From Sphingomonas rosea (GTDB taxonomy: Bacteria; Pseudomonadota; Alphaproteobacteria; Sphingomonadales; Sphingomonadaceae), in assembly GCF_039538065.1 (NCBI RefSeq), contig NZ_BAABBR010000001.1:2611605-2675604 (forward strand): a stretch of 64,000 nucleotides of DNA, in the 5' to 3' direction. Positions 29,396 through 36,850 of the stretch are shown here, one piece after another. The first letter of the stretch is position 1. The number at the start of each line of letters is the position of its first letter. The notes under the pieces were generated by a model, which had not been told where the DNA came from, made no database searches, and saw nothing but the letters and a program-made list of their open reading frames with translations. Position numbers and translations under genes: made by a program.

Positions 29396-30271
29396 TTAGC
29401 GGCGGTCGGTCGTGGTCGTGCCGATGCCGCCCGCCTGCTGACCCGTCGAGGTCTGGCCGGTGGTGAGCGGCTGGGTGCCAGCCGGGGTCGGCGCGGCGGC
29501 CGAGCGGGTCTGGGCGTTGGCAGTCACCTTCGACGAACCGGCGTTGGCGGCGGCGGTGACCATCTGCGGCTTAACCTTGCCTTCCGACATGATGTAGCCG
29601 TGAAGGTCGTTGGTGAAGGCCGCGAGGTCTTCCATGATCGACTTGTTGCGGCGGATCAGCCAGTTGTAGGCGAGCACGGCCGGAACCGCGACGACGAGGC
29701 CGAGGGCGGTCATGATGAGCGCCTCACCGACCGGGCCGGCGACGGCCGAGATCGAGGCCTGGCCCGACGAGCCGATCTTGATCAGCGCGCGGTAGATGCC
29801 GACGACGGTACCGAACAGACCGATGAACGGCGAGGTCGAACCGACGGTCGCGAGGAAGGCGAGGCCTTCACCGAGACGGGCGCCGATGCCGCCCTGCGAA
29901 CGCTGTAGGCTGTTGGCCATCCAGTCGTGCTGGTCGATCGGGTTGGTCAGCTTGCCGTGCTGGTCCTGGGCGACGAGCGCGTCGTCGACGATCGCGCGGT
30001 AGGCGCTCTTGGCGTCGAGCTTGCCCGAGGCGTCACGCAGGTTCGGCGAATTCCAGAAGCTCGCGCGGACGCTGTTGCCCTGCTTGATGATCTTCTGCTG
30101 CTCGAAGAACTTGGTGAACAGGATGTAGAAGGTGCCGACCGACATGATCACCAGAATGCAGAACACGGTGATCGAGATGACACCACCCTCTTCGAGGGCC
30201 TGGACGAGACCGTACGGGTTATCCCCGGCCGGAGCGGCGGCGGCTGCAGCCATCAGAGAAACCAAAGTCAT
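29396..30271 (-). CDS. exbB: ExbB/MotA/TolQ family proton channel protein
   Basis: The 291-residue protein has an N-terminal Ala-rich leader, a first membrane helix (ISITVFCILVIMSVGTFYILF), and the paired helices of the ExbB family (LAFLATVGSTSPFIGLFGTVVGIYRAL and GEALIMTALGLVVAVPAVLAYNWL). The conserved Thr and Pro positions that line the proton path are there. After about residue 235 there is a Ser/Thr/Gln-rich C-terminal tail, longer than in E. coli ExbB, of unknown role. The ATG at 30271 has AAGGAAG before it. It follows tonB and precedes two exbD genes. Confidence 0.93.
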   Translation of the reverse strand: MTLVSLMAAAAAAPAGDNPYGLVQALEEGGVISITVFCILVIMSVGTFYILFTKFFEQQKIIKQGNSVRASFWNSPNLRDASGKLDAKSAYRAIVDDALVAQDQHGKLTNPIDQHDWMANSLQRSQGGIGARLGEGLAFLATVGSTSPFIGLFGTVVGIYRALIKIGSSGQASISAVAGPVGEALIMTALGLVVAVPAVLAYNWLIRRNKSIMEDLAAFTNDLHGYIMSEGKVKPQMVTAAANAGSSKVTANAQTRSAAAPTPAGTQPLTTGQTSTGQQAGGIGTTTTDRR

Positions 30272-30320
30272 AGTGCGCTTCCTTAAGTGAAGATCTGAAT
30301 TCGCTTGTTCAGTGCAGCTG

Positions 30321-31010
30321 TTACTCGGCCGGGAGGACCCAGCGAATGCTCTGCGACACGCTATCGCCCGTGGGCTTGCCGCTGCTGTCGGTGGCCGGCG
30401 TGAACCGCGCACGGCTCCGCAGGATCCGACAGGTCGCGGCATCGAGCGAGCTCGAACCCGACGAACCCGTCACCGTGCAGTTGGCCACGCGACCGTCCGG
30501 ACCGATGTCCAGGCGGAACCGGGTCGTGCCCTGCTGCTCGTTACGGATCGCGTCCTGCGGATAGTCATCATCCGAAATGTAGGACGCGAGGTTGGCGCGC
30601 GCCTTGGCCGGCTGCACCTTGACGGGCGCAGGGGGCGGCGGAGGCGGCGGCGCGGGCGGCGCCGGGGGAGCCGGGGTCGCAACCGTCGTCACCGGAGTGA
30701 ACGGCGGCGGCGTGTTGACCGTGGCGACCGGCGGAGGCGGCGTGTTGGTCCGCACCAGCGGCGGCGGAGACACCACCGGCGGCGGCGGCGTTTCGACCTG
30801 CTTTTCGGGCGGCGGGGGTGGCGGTTCCTCGGGCGGGGGCGGTGGCTCCTCCTCCACGTCGAAGGTCTTCAGATCCTCAGTGGCCTTCTTGACGACTTTA
30901 TACGCCAGGCCCGTGATGATCGCATATCCGAGCAGTACATGCAGCAAGGCTACGAAGACGATCGCGACCGTCCTGTTCCCGCTCATCTTCCTGCGAGTGG
31001 CGTATGACAT
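30321..31010 (-). CDS. tonB: TonB energy-transducing protein
   Basis: The 229-residue protein has a cytoplasmic N-terminus, one membrane helix (about 13-35, VAIVFVALLHVLLGYAII with the conserved His of TonB), a long Pro-rich periplasm-spanning part (about 54-130) and a C-terminal TonB domain (YPQDAIRNEQQGTTRFRLDIGPDGRV ... TATCRILRSRARFTP, two Cys likely disulphide bonded). It delivers energy to TonB-dependent receptors such as the one at 51.9 kb. The ATG at 31010 gives an 8-residue extension over the alternative ATG at 30986. Confidence 0.93.
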   Translation of the reverse strand: MSYATRRKMSGNRTVAIVFVALLHVLLGYAIITGLAYKVVKKATEDLKTFDVEEEPPPPPEEPPPPPPEKQVETPPPPVVSPPPLVRTNTPPPPVATVNTPPPFTPVTTVATPAPPAPPAPPPPPPPAPVKVQPAKARANLASYISDDDYPQDAIRNEQQGTTRFRLDIGPDGRVANCTVTGSSGSSSLDAATCRILRSRARFTPATDSSGKPTGDSVSQSIRWVLPAE

Positions 31011-31196
31011 CCTGCCGCAAATCTCCTCAGGGTGGACTGTTCCACCAATTCAAAACCACTGGCTGGTGCCTCGGTTTCAAGCTGGCTGGCCGACGACGTA
31101 TCAACATATCATCGGCGGGTCGGCGCGTTTCCTTAATGTGGCCTCAATGGCGGCGCAATCATATTGTTCCGTCACTGCAACTGCTTGACGATCCCG
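31011..31196. other. Non-coding gap between tonB and folB
   Basis: These 186 bases must contain the promoter of the tonB operon, since tonB is read leftward from 31010. I see no clear terminator hairpin for folB and no convincing -10/-35 boxes. Base composition is lower in GC than the neighbours, typical of a promoter region. Confidence 0.4.
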
Positions 31197-31625
31197 TTAC
31201 GGGGCCGTTCCGGAAAAGCTGGCGATTTCAACACCGACCGCTCGCGCATTCGGGTAGACATCAGGCTTGCTCGTGGCCACCCGCAAAGCACTCACTCCGT
31301 CGCGCGAAGCAATCCAGTCATAGACTTCTCGCGCCAGGGTTTCCTGCAGATTGAACCGGCGCGACGCGGCGATTCGCTCGATCTCGAGGCGCAGGTGATC
31401 GTAATTCCAGGCATTGGCGGCGGCATCGTCGGCCGGGGTTTCGACGTTCGACAGCCAGACTTCGACCGTGATCAGCAGCCGCTGGGGCGCTCCGACCTCG
31501 AAATCGTGAAAGCCGATGTCGGTCATGACCTCTAGCGAATCGAGGAAGATTCGCGCCGAGCGGACCGCAAGGTTGGCCGGAACCATCCCGTCGAGACGTG
31601 GCGTGAAGGGAAGAATGTCGCTCAT
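31197..31625 (-). CDS. folB: Dihydroneopterin aldolase (FolB)
   Basis: The 142-residue protein matches the FolB/FolX tunnelling fold: IFLDSLEVMTDIGFHDFEVGAPQRLLITVEV, then DDAAANAWNYDHLRLEIERIAASRRFNLQETLAREVYDWIAS, and KPDVYPNARAVGVEIA at the C-terminus. It retroaldol-cleaves 7,8-dihydroneopterin in folate synthesis. The start at 31625 overlaps the stop of the upstream SDR gene by 4 bases (ATGA), so both are translationally coupled; the longer frame would overlap that SDR fully. Confidence 0.9.
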   Translation of the reverse strand: MSDILPFTPRLDGMVPANLAVRSARIFLDSLEVMTDIGFHDFEVGAPQRLLITVEVWLSNVETPADDAAANAWNYDHLRLEIERIAASRRFNLQETLAREVYDWIASRDGVSALRVATSKPDVYPNARAVGVEIASFSGTAP

Positions 31626-32353
31626 TCGCTGTCCGTTTGCAGAAACTGCACATCGCGCGGCAGGCGCCAGAAGCGCTGGCCGGCGTCGAGCGTGAGCGTT
31701 TCGCCGGTGATCGCCGGAGAGTCCACCAGAAAGCGCAGGGTCCACAGCACGTCCTCTGGCTCGACCCCATGCCGCAGCGGATTGAACCGGTGCATGGCCT
31801 GGAAATTGGCCTCGGTCTGGCCGGGCGAGAGCAGCATCAGCGCGGGCGCGATGCCGTTCACGCGAATCCCCTGCTCCGCCAGCGCTTGTGCCGAGAGCGT
31901 CGTCAACGCGGCGAGCGCGGCCTTGGACAGCGTGTAGCTGAGATAATCGGGATTGGGCGCGACGAGCTTGGCGTCAAGGATGTTGACCACCAGCCGGTCC
32001 CCTGCCCCGCCGGCGGCGGCGAAGGCCGAGGTGAGCAGGGCGGGCGCAGCGACGTTGACCGCCATGTGCCGGCCAAGCTCCTCGGCCGAGAAATCGGCGA
32101 AGCTGTCGGCGGCAAAGCGCGCGGCATTGTTGACGAGGAGGCTGGGCGGCTGCGGGCAGGCGGCGAGGATGGTGGCGGCGGCCACGGGATCGGCAAGGTC
32201 GGCGACGACGGGAATGGCCCTCTCCGGGACCGCATCGGCCTTGTCGCGGACATGCGCGACGACCTGCCAGCCGTCGTGGAGGAGGCCTTCGGCCAGCACC
32301 CGGCCGACGCGTTTGCCGGCTCCGGTGACGATTGCGACCCTGTTCATGGGCAT
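31622..32353 (-). CDS. SDR, probable pteridine (dihydromonapterin-like) reductase
   Basis: The 243-residue SDR has the cofactor motif VTGAGKRVGR. An Arg before the last Gly (TGxxxRxG) rather than TGxxxGxG is the hallmark of pteridine reductases such as PTR1 and FolM. Other elements are LLVNNAARF, an Asp in place of the catalytic Ser (VNILDAKLV, as in PTR1), YLSYTLSKAALAAL, and RVNGIAPALMLLSPGQ. Together with the 4-base overlap with folB this points to a tetrahydropterin or dihydrofolate reduction role. The Asp substitution and coupling are seen directly; the substrate is inference. Confidence 0.82.
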   Translation of the reverse strand: MPMNRVAIVTGAGKRVGRVLAEGLLHDGWQVVAHVRDKADAVPERAIPVVADLADPVAAATILAACPQPPSLLVNNAARFAADSFADFSAEELGRHMAVNVAAPALLTSAFAAAGGAGDRLVVNILDAKLVAPNPDYLSYTLSKAALAALTTLSAQALAEQGIRVNGIAPALMLLSPGQTEANFQAMHRFNPLRHGVEPEDVLWTLRFLVDSPAITGETLTLDAGQRFWRLPRDVQFLQTDSE

Positions 32354-32410
32354 GAGGGTCTAGCGGCCACCCTTGCGGAAACAAGGCGTGCGGCACATCT
32401 GCTTTGGCCC

Positions 32411-32959
32411 ATGCCCGAAACCCAGCCCCCGATCGATGTCAGCCGCCTTCCCCTCGCCGAGATCGAGGCGGCGATCGCCGAGCGGCGGCGGCCGCCGGTC
32501 GAGCGCTGGAACCCCGCGCATTGCGGCCACAGCGACATGCGCATCGACCGCGAGGGTCGCTGGTGGCACGCAGGCCGGAGAATTGAGCGCGACGCCTTGG
32601 TGCGGCTCTTCGCTAGCGTGCTGCGGCGCGAGCCCGACGGCAGCCACGTGCTGGTGACGCCGGCCGAGAAGCTCGACATCGAGGTCGAATTCGCCGCGCT
32701 GCGCGTCACCGCACTGGCGATCGAGGGCGACGGCGAAGGACAGCGTATCGCAGTACAACTCAACAGCGGCGAGGCGGCGGTGATCGGACCGGAGACACCG
32801 CTCCTGATGCGCGAGGACCTGCCCGTTATTGCGCTCCGCGGTGGGCTCGAGGCGAGTTTCGAGCGGCCGGTCTATTACGAGCTTGCCGAGCTGGCGCTGG
32901 CGAACGACCCGCCCGGCATCTGGAGCGCCGGCACCTTCTTCCTGCTTTCCGCCTCGTGA
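32411..32959 (+). CDS. DUF1285 family protein
   Basis: The 182-residue protein matches DUF1285: VERWNPAHCGHSDMRIDREGRWWHAGRRIERDALVRLFASVLRRE, followed by HVLVTPAEKLDIEVEFAALRV, then a beta-rich C-terminal part ending RPVYYELAELALA. No catalytic motif or membrane segment is seen. The ATG at 32411 follows directly after the divergent gene region; upstream in-frame codons overlap the SDR. It is coupled to the CoA pyrophosphatase gene by a 4-base overlap, and the CCA-adding enzyme follows, a gene order common in alphaproteobacteria. Function is unknown. Confidence 0.85.
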   Translation: MPETQPPIDVSRLPLAEIEAAIAERRRPPVERWNPAHCGHSDMRIDREGRWWHAGRRIERDALVRLFASVLRREPDGSHVLVTPAEKLDIEVEFAALRVTALAIEGDGEGQRIAVQLNSGEAAVIGPETPLLMREDLPVIALRGGLEASFERPVYYELAELALANDPPGIWSAGTFFLLSAS

Positions 32960-33549
32960 GCCTGACCGACCGGCTCCGCCGTGCGCTCGACCGGCCCGCG
33001 CCCAAAGGACTGCTGGCCGGCGATCTGGTCGACGGCGAGGAGCATATCACCGCCCCCGTTCCCGCCGCGGTTCTGGTCGCCATCACCGAGCGCGCCGAGC
33101 CCGGTGTCCTCCTCACCGTCCGGCGCGAGCACATGCGGACCCATGCCGGCCAAGTCGCCTTCCCCGGCGGGCGGATCGACGCCGAGGACGCCGATCCGGC
33201 CGCCGCCGCCCTGCGCGAGGCGGAAGAAGAGATCGGCCTGCCCCCGGCCGCGGTTCGGCTGTGGGGCGAGGCGGACCCCTATCGGACCATCACCGGCTAC
33301 CGCGTGACCCCGATCCTGGGCTCGGTCGCGCCCGACCTGCCGCTCGTCCCGCACGAGGCCGAAGTCGCCGACTGGTTCGAGGCGCCGCTTGCCTTCCTGC
33401 TCGATCCCGCCAATCAGCGCGCGGTCGAAGCGGAATTCCGGGGACGAATGCGAACTTATTACGAAATCCCCTGGGAGGGGCGGCGCATCTGGGGCGCGAC
33501 CGCGGCCATGATCGTCAATCTGAGCCGGCGGCTGCACGCATGGAGCTGA
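32956..33549 (+). CDS. CoA pyrophosphatase (Nudix, NudL-like)
   Basis: The 197-residue protein has the UPF0035/NudL signature LLTVRREHMRTHAGQVAFPGG joined to the Nudix box (GRIDAEDADPAAAALREAEEEIGL), which in this family carries a slightly different spacing before REAEEE. It is expected to hydrolyse CoA to 3',5'-ADP and 4'-phosphopantetheine. The start is a GTG within the DUF1285 stop (GTGA). The stop overlaps the start of the CCA-adding enzyme. Confidence 0.9.
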   Translation: MSLTDRLRRALDRPAPKGLLAGDLVDGEEHITAPVPAAVLVAITERAEPGVLLTVRREHMRTHAGQVAFPGGRIDAEDADPAAAALREAEEEIGLPPAAVRLWGEADPYRTITGYRVTPILGSVAPDLPLVPHEAEVADWFEAPLAFLLDPANQRAVEAEFRGRMRTYYEIPWEGRRIWGATAAMIVNLSRRLHAWS

Positions 33550-34712
33550 GCCGCCTCGTCGCCATGGCCGAGCGGCCGGGGATCGCGGCGCTGCTGCGTG
33601 CGCTCGGGCCGGGCAGTGCCCGGCTGGTCGGCGGCGCGGTGCGCGACGGCCTTCTCGGCGAAGAGGTCGCCGATGTCGACCTCGCCACATCGCTCTCGCC
33701 CTACGAGGTCATGCGCCGATGCGGTCAGGCGGGGATCAAGACGATTCCCACCGGGATCAGCCACGGCACCGTCACCGCGATCAGCGGCGGCGAGCATGCC
33801 GAGGTCACGACCCTGCGCGCCGATCTCGCGACCGACGGACGCCACGCGACCGTCGCCTTCACCGACGACTGGCGCGAGGATGCCGCGCGGCGCGACTTCA
33901 CCATCAACGCGCTCTATTTCGATCCCGACAGCGGCGAACTGCACGACTATTTCGGCGGCCTCGAGGATCTCGCCGCCCGGCGCGTCCGCTTCATCGGCGA
34001 GCCGCTGAAGCGCATCGCCGAAGACCACCTGCGGATCATGCGCTTCTTCCGCTTCACCGCGCGCTTCGCCGGGGCGCCCGATGCGCAAGGACTGGCGGCC
34101 TGCGCGGCGCGCGCGAACGACTTGATGGCCTTGTCGCGCGAGCGGATCGCGGACGAATGGCTGAAGCTGCTCGCCCTCCCCGATCCGGCGCCCACGATCC
34201 GGCTGATGCTCGAGCATGGCGTGCTTGCCCCGGTGCTGCCCGAGGTGGCGGACGTCCGCCGCTTGGAGCAACTGGTCGCCGCCGAGAATGCGGCAGACCT
34301 CGAGCCCGAGCCGCTTCGCCGCTTCGCCGCCCTCCTCCCTTCCGACCCCGCGCTCGCCGACAAGGTGGCGGCGCGGCTCAAGCTCAGCAACCGCGCGCGC
34401 AAGCGCATTGCGCTCGCGGCGGACGGCGACGTCTCCGCGCCGCCCCGGGCCCTGGCTTATGGAATCGGCCGCGAGGAAGCACAGGATCGCCTGCTCCTCG
34501 CCGGGCAGCCCGACGCGGCGGCGAGCCTCGAGGGCTGGTCGGTGCCGCGGATGCCGATCGGCGGCGGGCAGCTCATCGCGCGCGGCCTGACCCCGGGGCC
34601 GAACGTCGCACGGATGCTCAAGGCCATCGAGGCGCGCTGGGTCGCGGAAGATTTTCCCGACGAGGCGCGGCTGGCCGAGCTGGTCGATGCCGCTTTGGCG
34701 GATGCCGGCTGA
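33540..34712 (+). CDS. CCA tRNA nucleotidyltransferase / polyA polymerase family
   Basis: The 390-residue protein has the class II nucleotidyltransferase head SARLVGGAVRDGLLGEEVADVDLATSLSPYEVMRRC, with the catalytic D-x-D pair, followed by HATVAFTDDW, RRDFTINALYFDP (template Asp/Arg region) and RIAEDHLRIMRFFRF. It adds or repairs the 3' CCA of tRNA (the one tRNA here carries an encoded CCA, so repair is likely). The ATG at 33540 overlaps the previous gene by 10 bases. It ends at a strong hairpin. Confidence 0.93.
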   Translation: MELSRLVAMAERPGIAALLRALGPGSARLVGGAVRDGLLGEEVADVDLATSLSPYEVMRRCGQAGIKTIPTGISHGTVTAISGGEHAEVTTLRADLATDGRHATVAFTDDWREDAARRDFTINALYFDPDSGELHDYFGGLEDLAARRVRFIGEPLKRIAEDHLRIMRFFRFTARFAGAPDAQGLAACAARANDLMALSRERIADEWLKLLALPDPAPTIRLMLEHGVLAPVLPEVADVRRLEQLVAAENAADLEPEPLRRFAALLPSDPALADKVAARLKLSNRARKRIALAADGDVSAPPRALAYGIGREEAQDRLLLAGQPDAAASLEGWSVPRMPIGGGQLIARGLTPGPNVARMLKAIEARWVAEDFPDEARLAELVDAALADAG

Positions 34713-34724
34713 TAAAGCGGAAAT

Positions 34725-34756
34725 GTGCCGGCCGCAGGCGGGATTGCGGCCGGCAC
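34725..34756 (+). terminator. Hairpin terminator after CCA tRNA nucleotidyltransferase
   Basis: GTGCCGGCCGCA (34725-34736) and TGCGGCCGGCAC (34745-34756) form a perfect 12-base stem with an 8-base loop, followed by TGTTCTT. It lies 13 bases after the stop and ends the DUF1285-NudL-CCA operon. Confidence 0.75.
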
Positions 34757-34904
34757 TGTTCTTCCGAGCAGCGGGGAAGCTCGGCTCGGACTAGCCGACG
34801 ATCCTCTAGGGGAAGCGGACCGGACGACTAGGATGATCGGAAAATGGCGCAAGGCGGCGCCGGCCACCAGCTAGGCTTAGGGCGGTAAGCCCGCGGACGG
34901 AGCG

Positions 34905-35516
34905 TCAGAGCCCCGCTTCGACCGCGAGCCGGATGAGGTCGGCACTCGTCGGCACGCCGAGCCGCTCCATCAGCAGGGCGCGGTGCATCTTCACCGTCTT
35001 CTCGCTGATCTTGAGCTCCCACGCGATCTGCTTGTTGAGCAGGCCCTTAGCGATGAGTTCGAGGACCTGGCGCTGGCGCGGTGGGAGGGTCTTCACCGCC
35101 AGGACCGCGCGCTCGCGGCGGCCGGCGAAGACCGCGCTGCTCTCGTCGCCGAGTTCGACCTGGCTGCCGAGGAACCAGGCGAGCTCGCCATCGGTGTCGA
35201 ACAACGGCGTCACCAGTACCGCGTTACGGAACGGGGTTCCGTCGCGCTTGTAGTTGAGGATGTCGACGAGCACCGGACGACGGGTGCGGACGCCCTGTCG
35301 GATCCGCTCGGTCAGCCACGGCTCGGTCGCGATGCCAGAAAGAAAACGGCAATTGCGGCCAAGGATCTCGTTCTCGGGATAACCGGTCAGCGCGCAGAAG
35401 GCGCTGTTGGCGACTTCGAGGGGATTGTCGGGTTTGCGCGGATTGCTGAGCACCGTCGCAATCGGGCTGTAGCCCACCGATTCGACCAGCTTGTCCTCAT
35501 CCAGCGAAGCCAACAT
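34905..35516 (-). CDS. LOV-HTH blue-light transcription regulator (EL222-like)
   Basis: The 203-residue protein has a LOV domain (about 10-125) with the full flavin-photoadduct motif GRNCRFL (Cys56), the flavin-contacting [11 protein letters not shown] (Asn88, Asn98) and Gln119 in FLGSQVE, followed by a linker helix and a LuxR-type helix-turn-helix (about 140-203, [16 protein letters not shown] and [17 protein letters not shown]). This is the architecture of EL222 from Erythrobacter litoralis, which in the dark packs its HTH on the LOV domain and on blue light dimerises and binds DNA; sequence similarity extends across the whole length. ATG 35516 is preferred, with GGAGGAAGC before it; the frame extends upstream to 35591. 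Its targets are not known here. Confidence 0.93.
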   Translation of the reverse strand: MLASLDEDKLVESVGYSPIATVLSNPRKPDNPLEVANSAFCALTGYPENEILGRNCRFLSGIATEPWLTERIRQGVRTRRPVLVDILNYKRDGTPFRNAVLVTPLFDTDGELAWFLGSQVELGDESSAVFAGRRERAVLAVKTLPPRQRQVLELIAKGLLNKQIAWELKISEKTVKMHRALLMERLGVPTSADLIRLAVEAGL

Positions 35517-35861
35517 GCTTCCTCCGTACCTGCATTGTTCCTCACCGTCTACAGCACTGCGCCCAAGGTGGCGCATGCCGCCTGCCGACACAGCGAAGCC
35601 GCTCGCGTAACGTGTCTCTTCTTAGAGGGTTGCCGCTTTTCTGCCTCGTGCATCAAAGAGATGGTGAGGCTTACCGGCAAATAGTCGTTGTCCCTCCGCA
35701 ACTTGGGAGGTTGGCCGCTGCCCCTGCCCTGCAAGCCCCTGTTGCGACAATGCAACAACAATGGATCGTTCCGTCACAAGCTTTCTCTTGAGCGCAACTA
35801 TCTGCCTGCTCTAGAGGTTCGGAGCGCCATTAACATTAACACAGAGCGAGAAGGGGAAAGC
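35517..35861. promoter_or_regulatory. Non-coding region between LOV-HTH gene and OMP gene
   Basis: These 345 bases separate the divergent LOV-HTH gene and the barrel gene, so both promoters must lie here. It is less GC-rich than its surroundings. In-frame upstream extensions of both genes exist but look non-coding. I see no clear operator, and no match to the EL222 binding pattern as I recall it. AAGGGGAAAG just before 35862 is the OMP ribosome binding site. Confidence 0.5.
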
Positions 35862-36689
35862 ATGCGCAAATACCTCCTGGCCGCCGCCGCGGTGGCAGCC
35901 ATTGCCTCGCCGGCGATGGCCCGTGACAAGACGGGCTATGTCGGCATCAGCGCCGGTCCGATGATCGCCGAGGACATCAGCCTCGACGTCACCTCGAACG
36001 GCACGCTGTTCAAGGACTATGCCATGGGCGACCACAAGGTCGGCTATGACGTGGACGCCAACGCCGGCTACGACTTCGGTGCGATCCGCGCCGAGCTCGA
36101 AGTGGCCTACAAGCGCGCTGCCCACGAAGCCTACACCATCAACGGTTCGCGCGTCCCGGGCGACGGCAGCACCAAGTCGCTGTCGATCATGGCCAATGCG
36201 CTGCTCGACTTCGGTGACGATGACGGCTGGCAGGGCTTCCTCGGTGGCGGCGTCGGTCTCGCCCGCACCAAGGTCAACCTCAGCGCCGCCGGCTTCAGCG
36301 GCCGCTTCCTCAAGGACAGCGGTTTCGCCTACCAAGTGCTCGCCGGCGTGCGTCACCCGGTCGCGACCAACGTCGACTTCGGCCTGAAGTATCGCTTCTA
36401 CAACCACGACATCGACGATGCGGTCAGCTTTGCGCCGCTGACGACGGTCGCCGGCGATGCCGACAGCCGCTTCCGGTCGCACTCGCTCCTCGCGAGCCTG
36501 ACCTACAACTTCGGTGCCGCTCCGCCGCCGCCGCCCCCGCCGCCGCCGGCCGAGCCTGCTCCGCCGCCGCCCCCGCCGCCGCCTGCCACGCAGACGTGCC
36601 CGGATGGCTCGGTGATCCTGGCGACCGACGTGTGCCCGGCCCCGCCGCCGCCGCCGCCGCCGCCGCCGCCCGCTCCGGAGCGCGGCTAA
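35862..36689 (+). CDS. OmpA-like outer-membrane barrel with polyproline PERG tail
   Basis: The 275-residue protein has a signal peptide (MRKYLLAAAAVAAIASPAMA), an eight-strand OmpA-like barrel (about 25-215, ending SHSLLASLTYNFG, with alternating strands such as KVGYDVDANAGYDFG and VDFGLKYRFYNH) and a tail of proline runs broken by [17 protein letters not shown], ending APERG. The tail is the linker that in sphingomonad OmpA proteins leads to a peptidoglycan-binding domain, but here the gene stops and terminators follow. The two Cys could pair. A paralogue at 45890 has the same plan. The ATG 35862 has a good Shine-Dalgarno. Confidence 0.87.
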   Translation: MRKYLLAAAAVAAIASPAMARDKTGYVGISAGPMIAEDISLDVTSNGTLFKDYAMGDHKVGYDVDANAGYDFGAIRAELEVAYKRAAHEAYTINGSRVPGDGSTKSLSIMANALLDFGDDDGWQGFLGGGVGLARTKVNLSAAGFSGRFLKDSGFAYQVLAGVRHPVATNVDFGLKYRFYNHDIDDAVSFAPLTTVAGDADSRFRSHSLLASLTYNFGAAPPPPPPPPPAEPAPPPPPPPPATQTCPDGSVILATDVCPAPPPPPPPPPPAPERG

Positions 36690-36697
36690 GCGGTTGC

Positions 36698-36774
36698 GAG
36701 CAGGGCTTCGGCCCTGCTCCGGCCACTGGCAAAAGATTGCGGGGTGGAGCTTCGGCTCCGCCCCGTTTTCTTTT
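36698..36774 (+). terminator. Tandem UUCG hairpin terminators after the barrel gene
   Basis: Two hairpins follow the stop. GAGCAGGGC-TTCG-GCCCTGCTC (36698-36719) is a 9-base stem with a stable UUCG loop. CGGGGTGGAGC-TTCG-GCTCCGCCCCG (36740-36765) is an 11-base stem (one mismatch) followed by TTTTCTTTT, a good intrinsic terminator. Together they should strongly end the rightward transcript. Confidence 0.88.
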
Positions 36775-36793
36775 GCCCTCGAGATCCGCACGC

Positions 36794-36828
36794 AAAAAGA
36801 AAGGCCGGGGGATCGCTCCCCCGGCCTT
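36794..36828 (-). terminator. Terminator of the L,D-transpeptidase gene
   Basis: AAGGCCGGGGGA (36801-36812) and TCCCCCGGCCTT (36817-36828) form a 12-base stem with a TCGC loop. Read leftward it is followed by TCTTTTTG, so it terminates the leftward transpeptidase transcript, 23 bases after its stop. Confidence 0.85.
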
Positions 36829-36850
36829 CATGTCGTGGCTGTTAAGCCCC

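Noticed and set aside
34873..34884. Near match to the EL222 DNA-binding pattern (RGNCYWWRGNCY as I recall it)
   Set aside because: It fits 11 of 12 positions but lies downstream of the LOV-HTH stop, not in a promoter, and the consensus is from memory.
35517..35861. Small open frames (for example 35549-35761 minus) in the LOV/barrel gap
   Set aside because: They lack ribosome binding sites, conserved features and typical codon use; I treat the region as non-coding.
36690..36850. Frameshifted remnant of an OmpA C-terminal domain after the first barrel
   Set aside because: The region contains only terminator hairpins; no frame encodes OmpA-C motifs, so the PERG end is not a simple frameshift.
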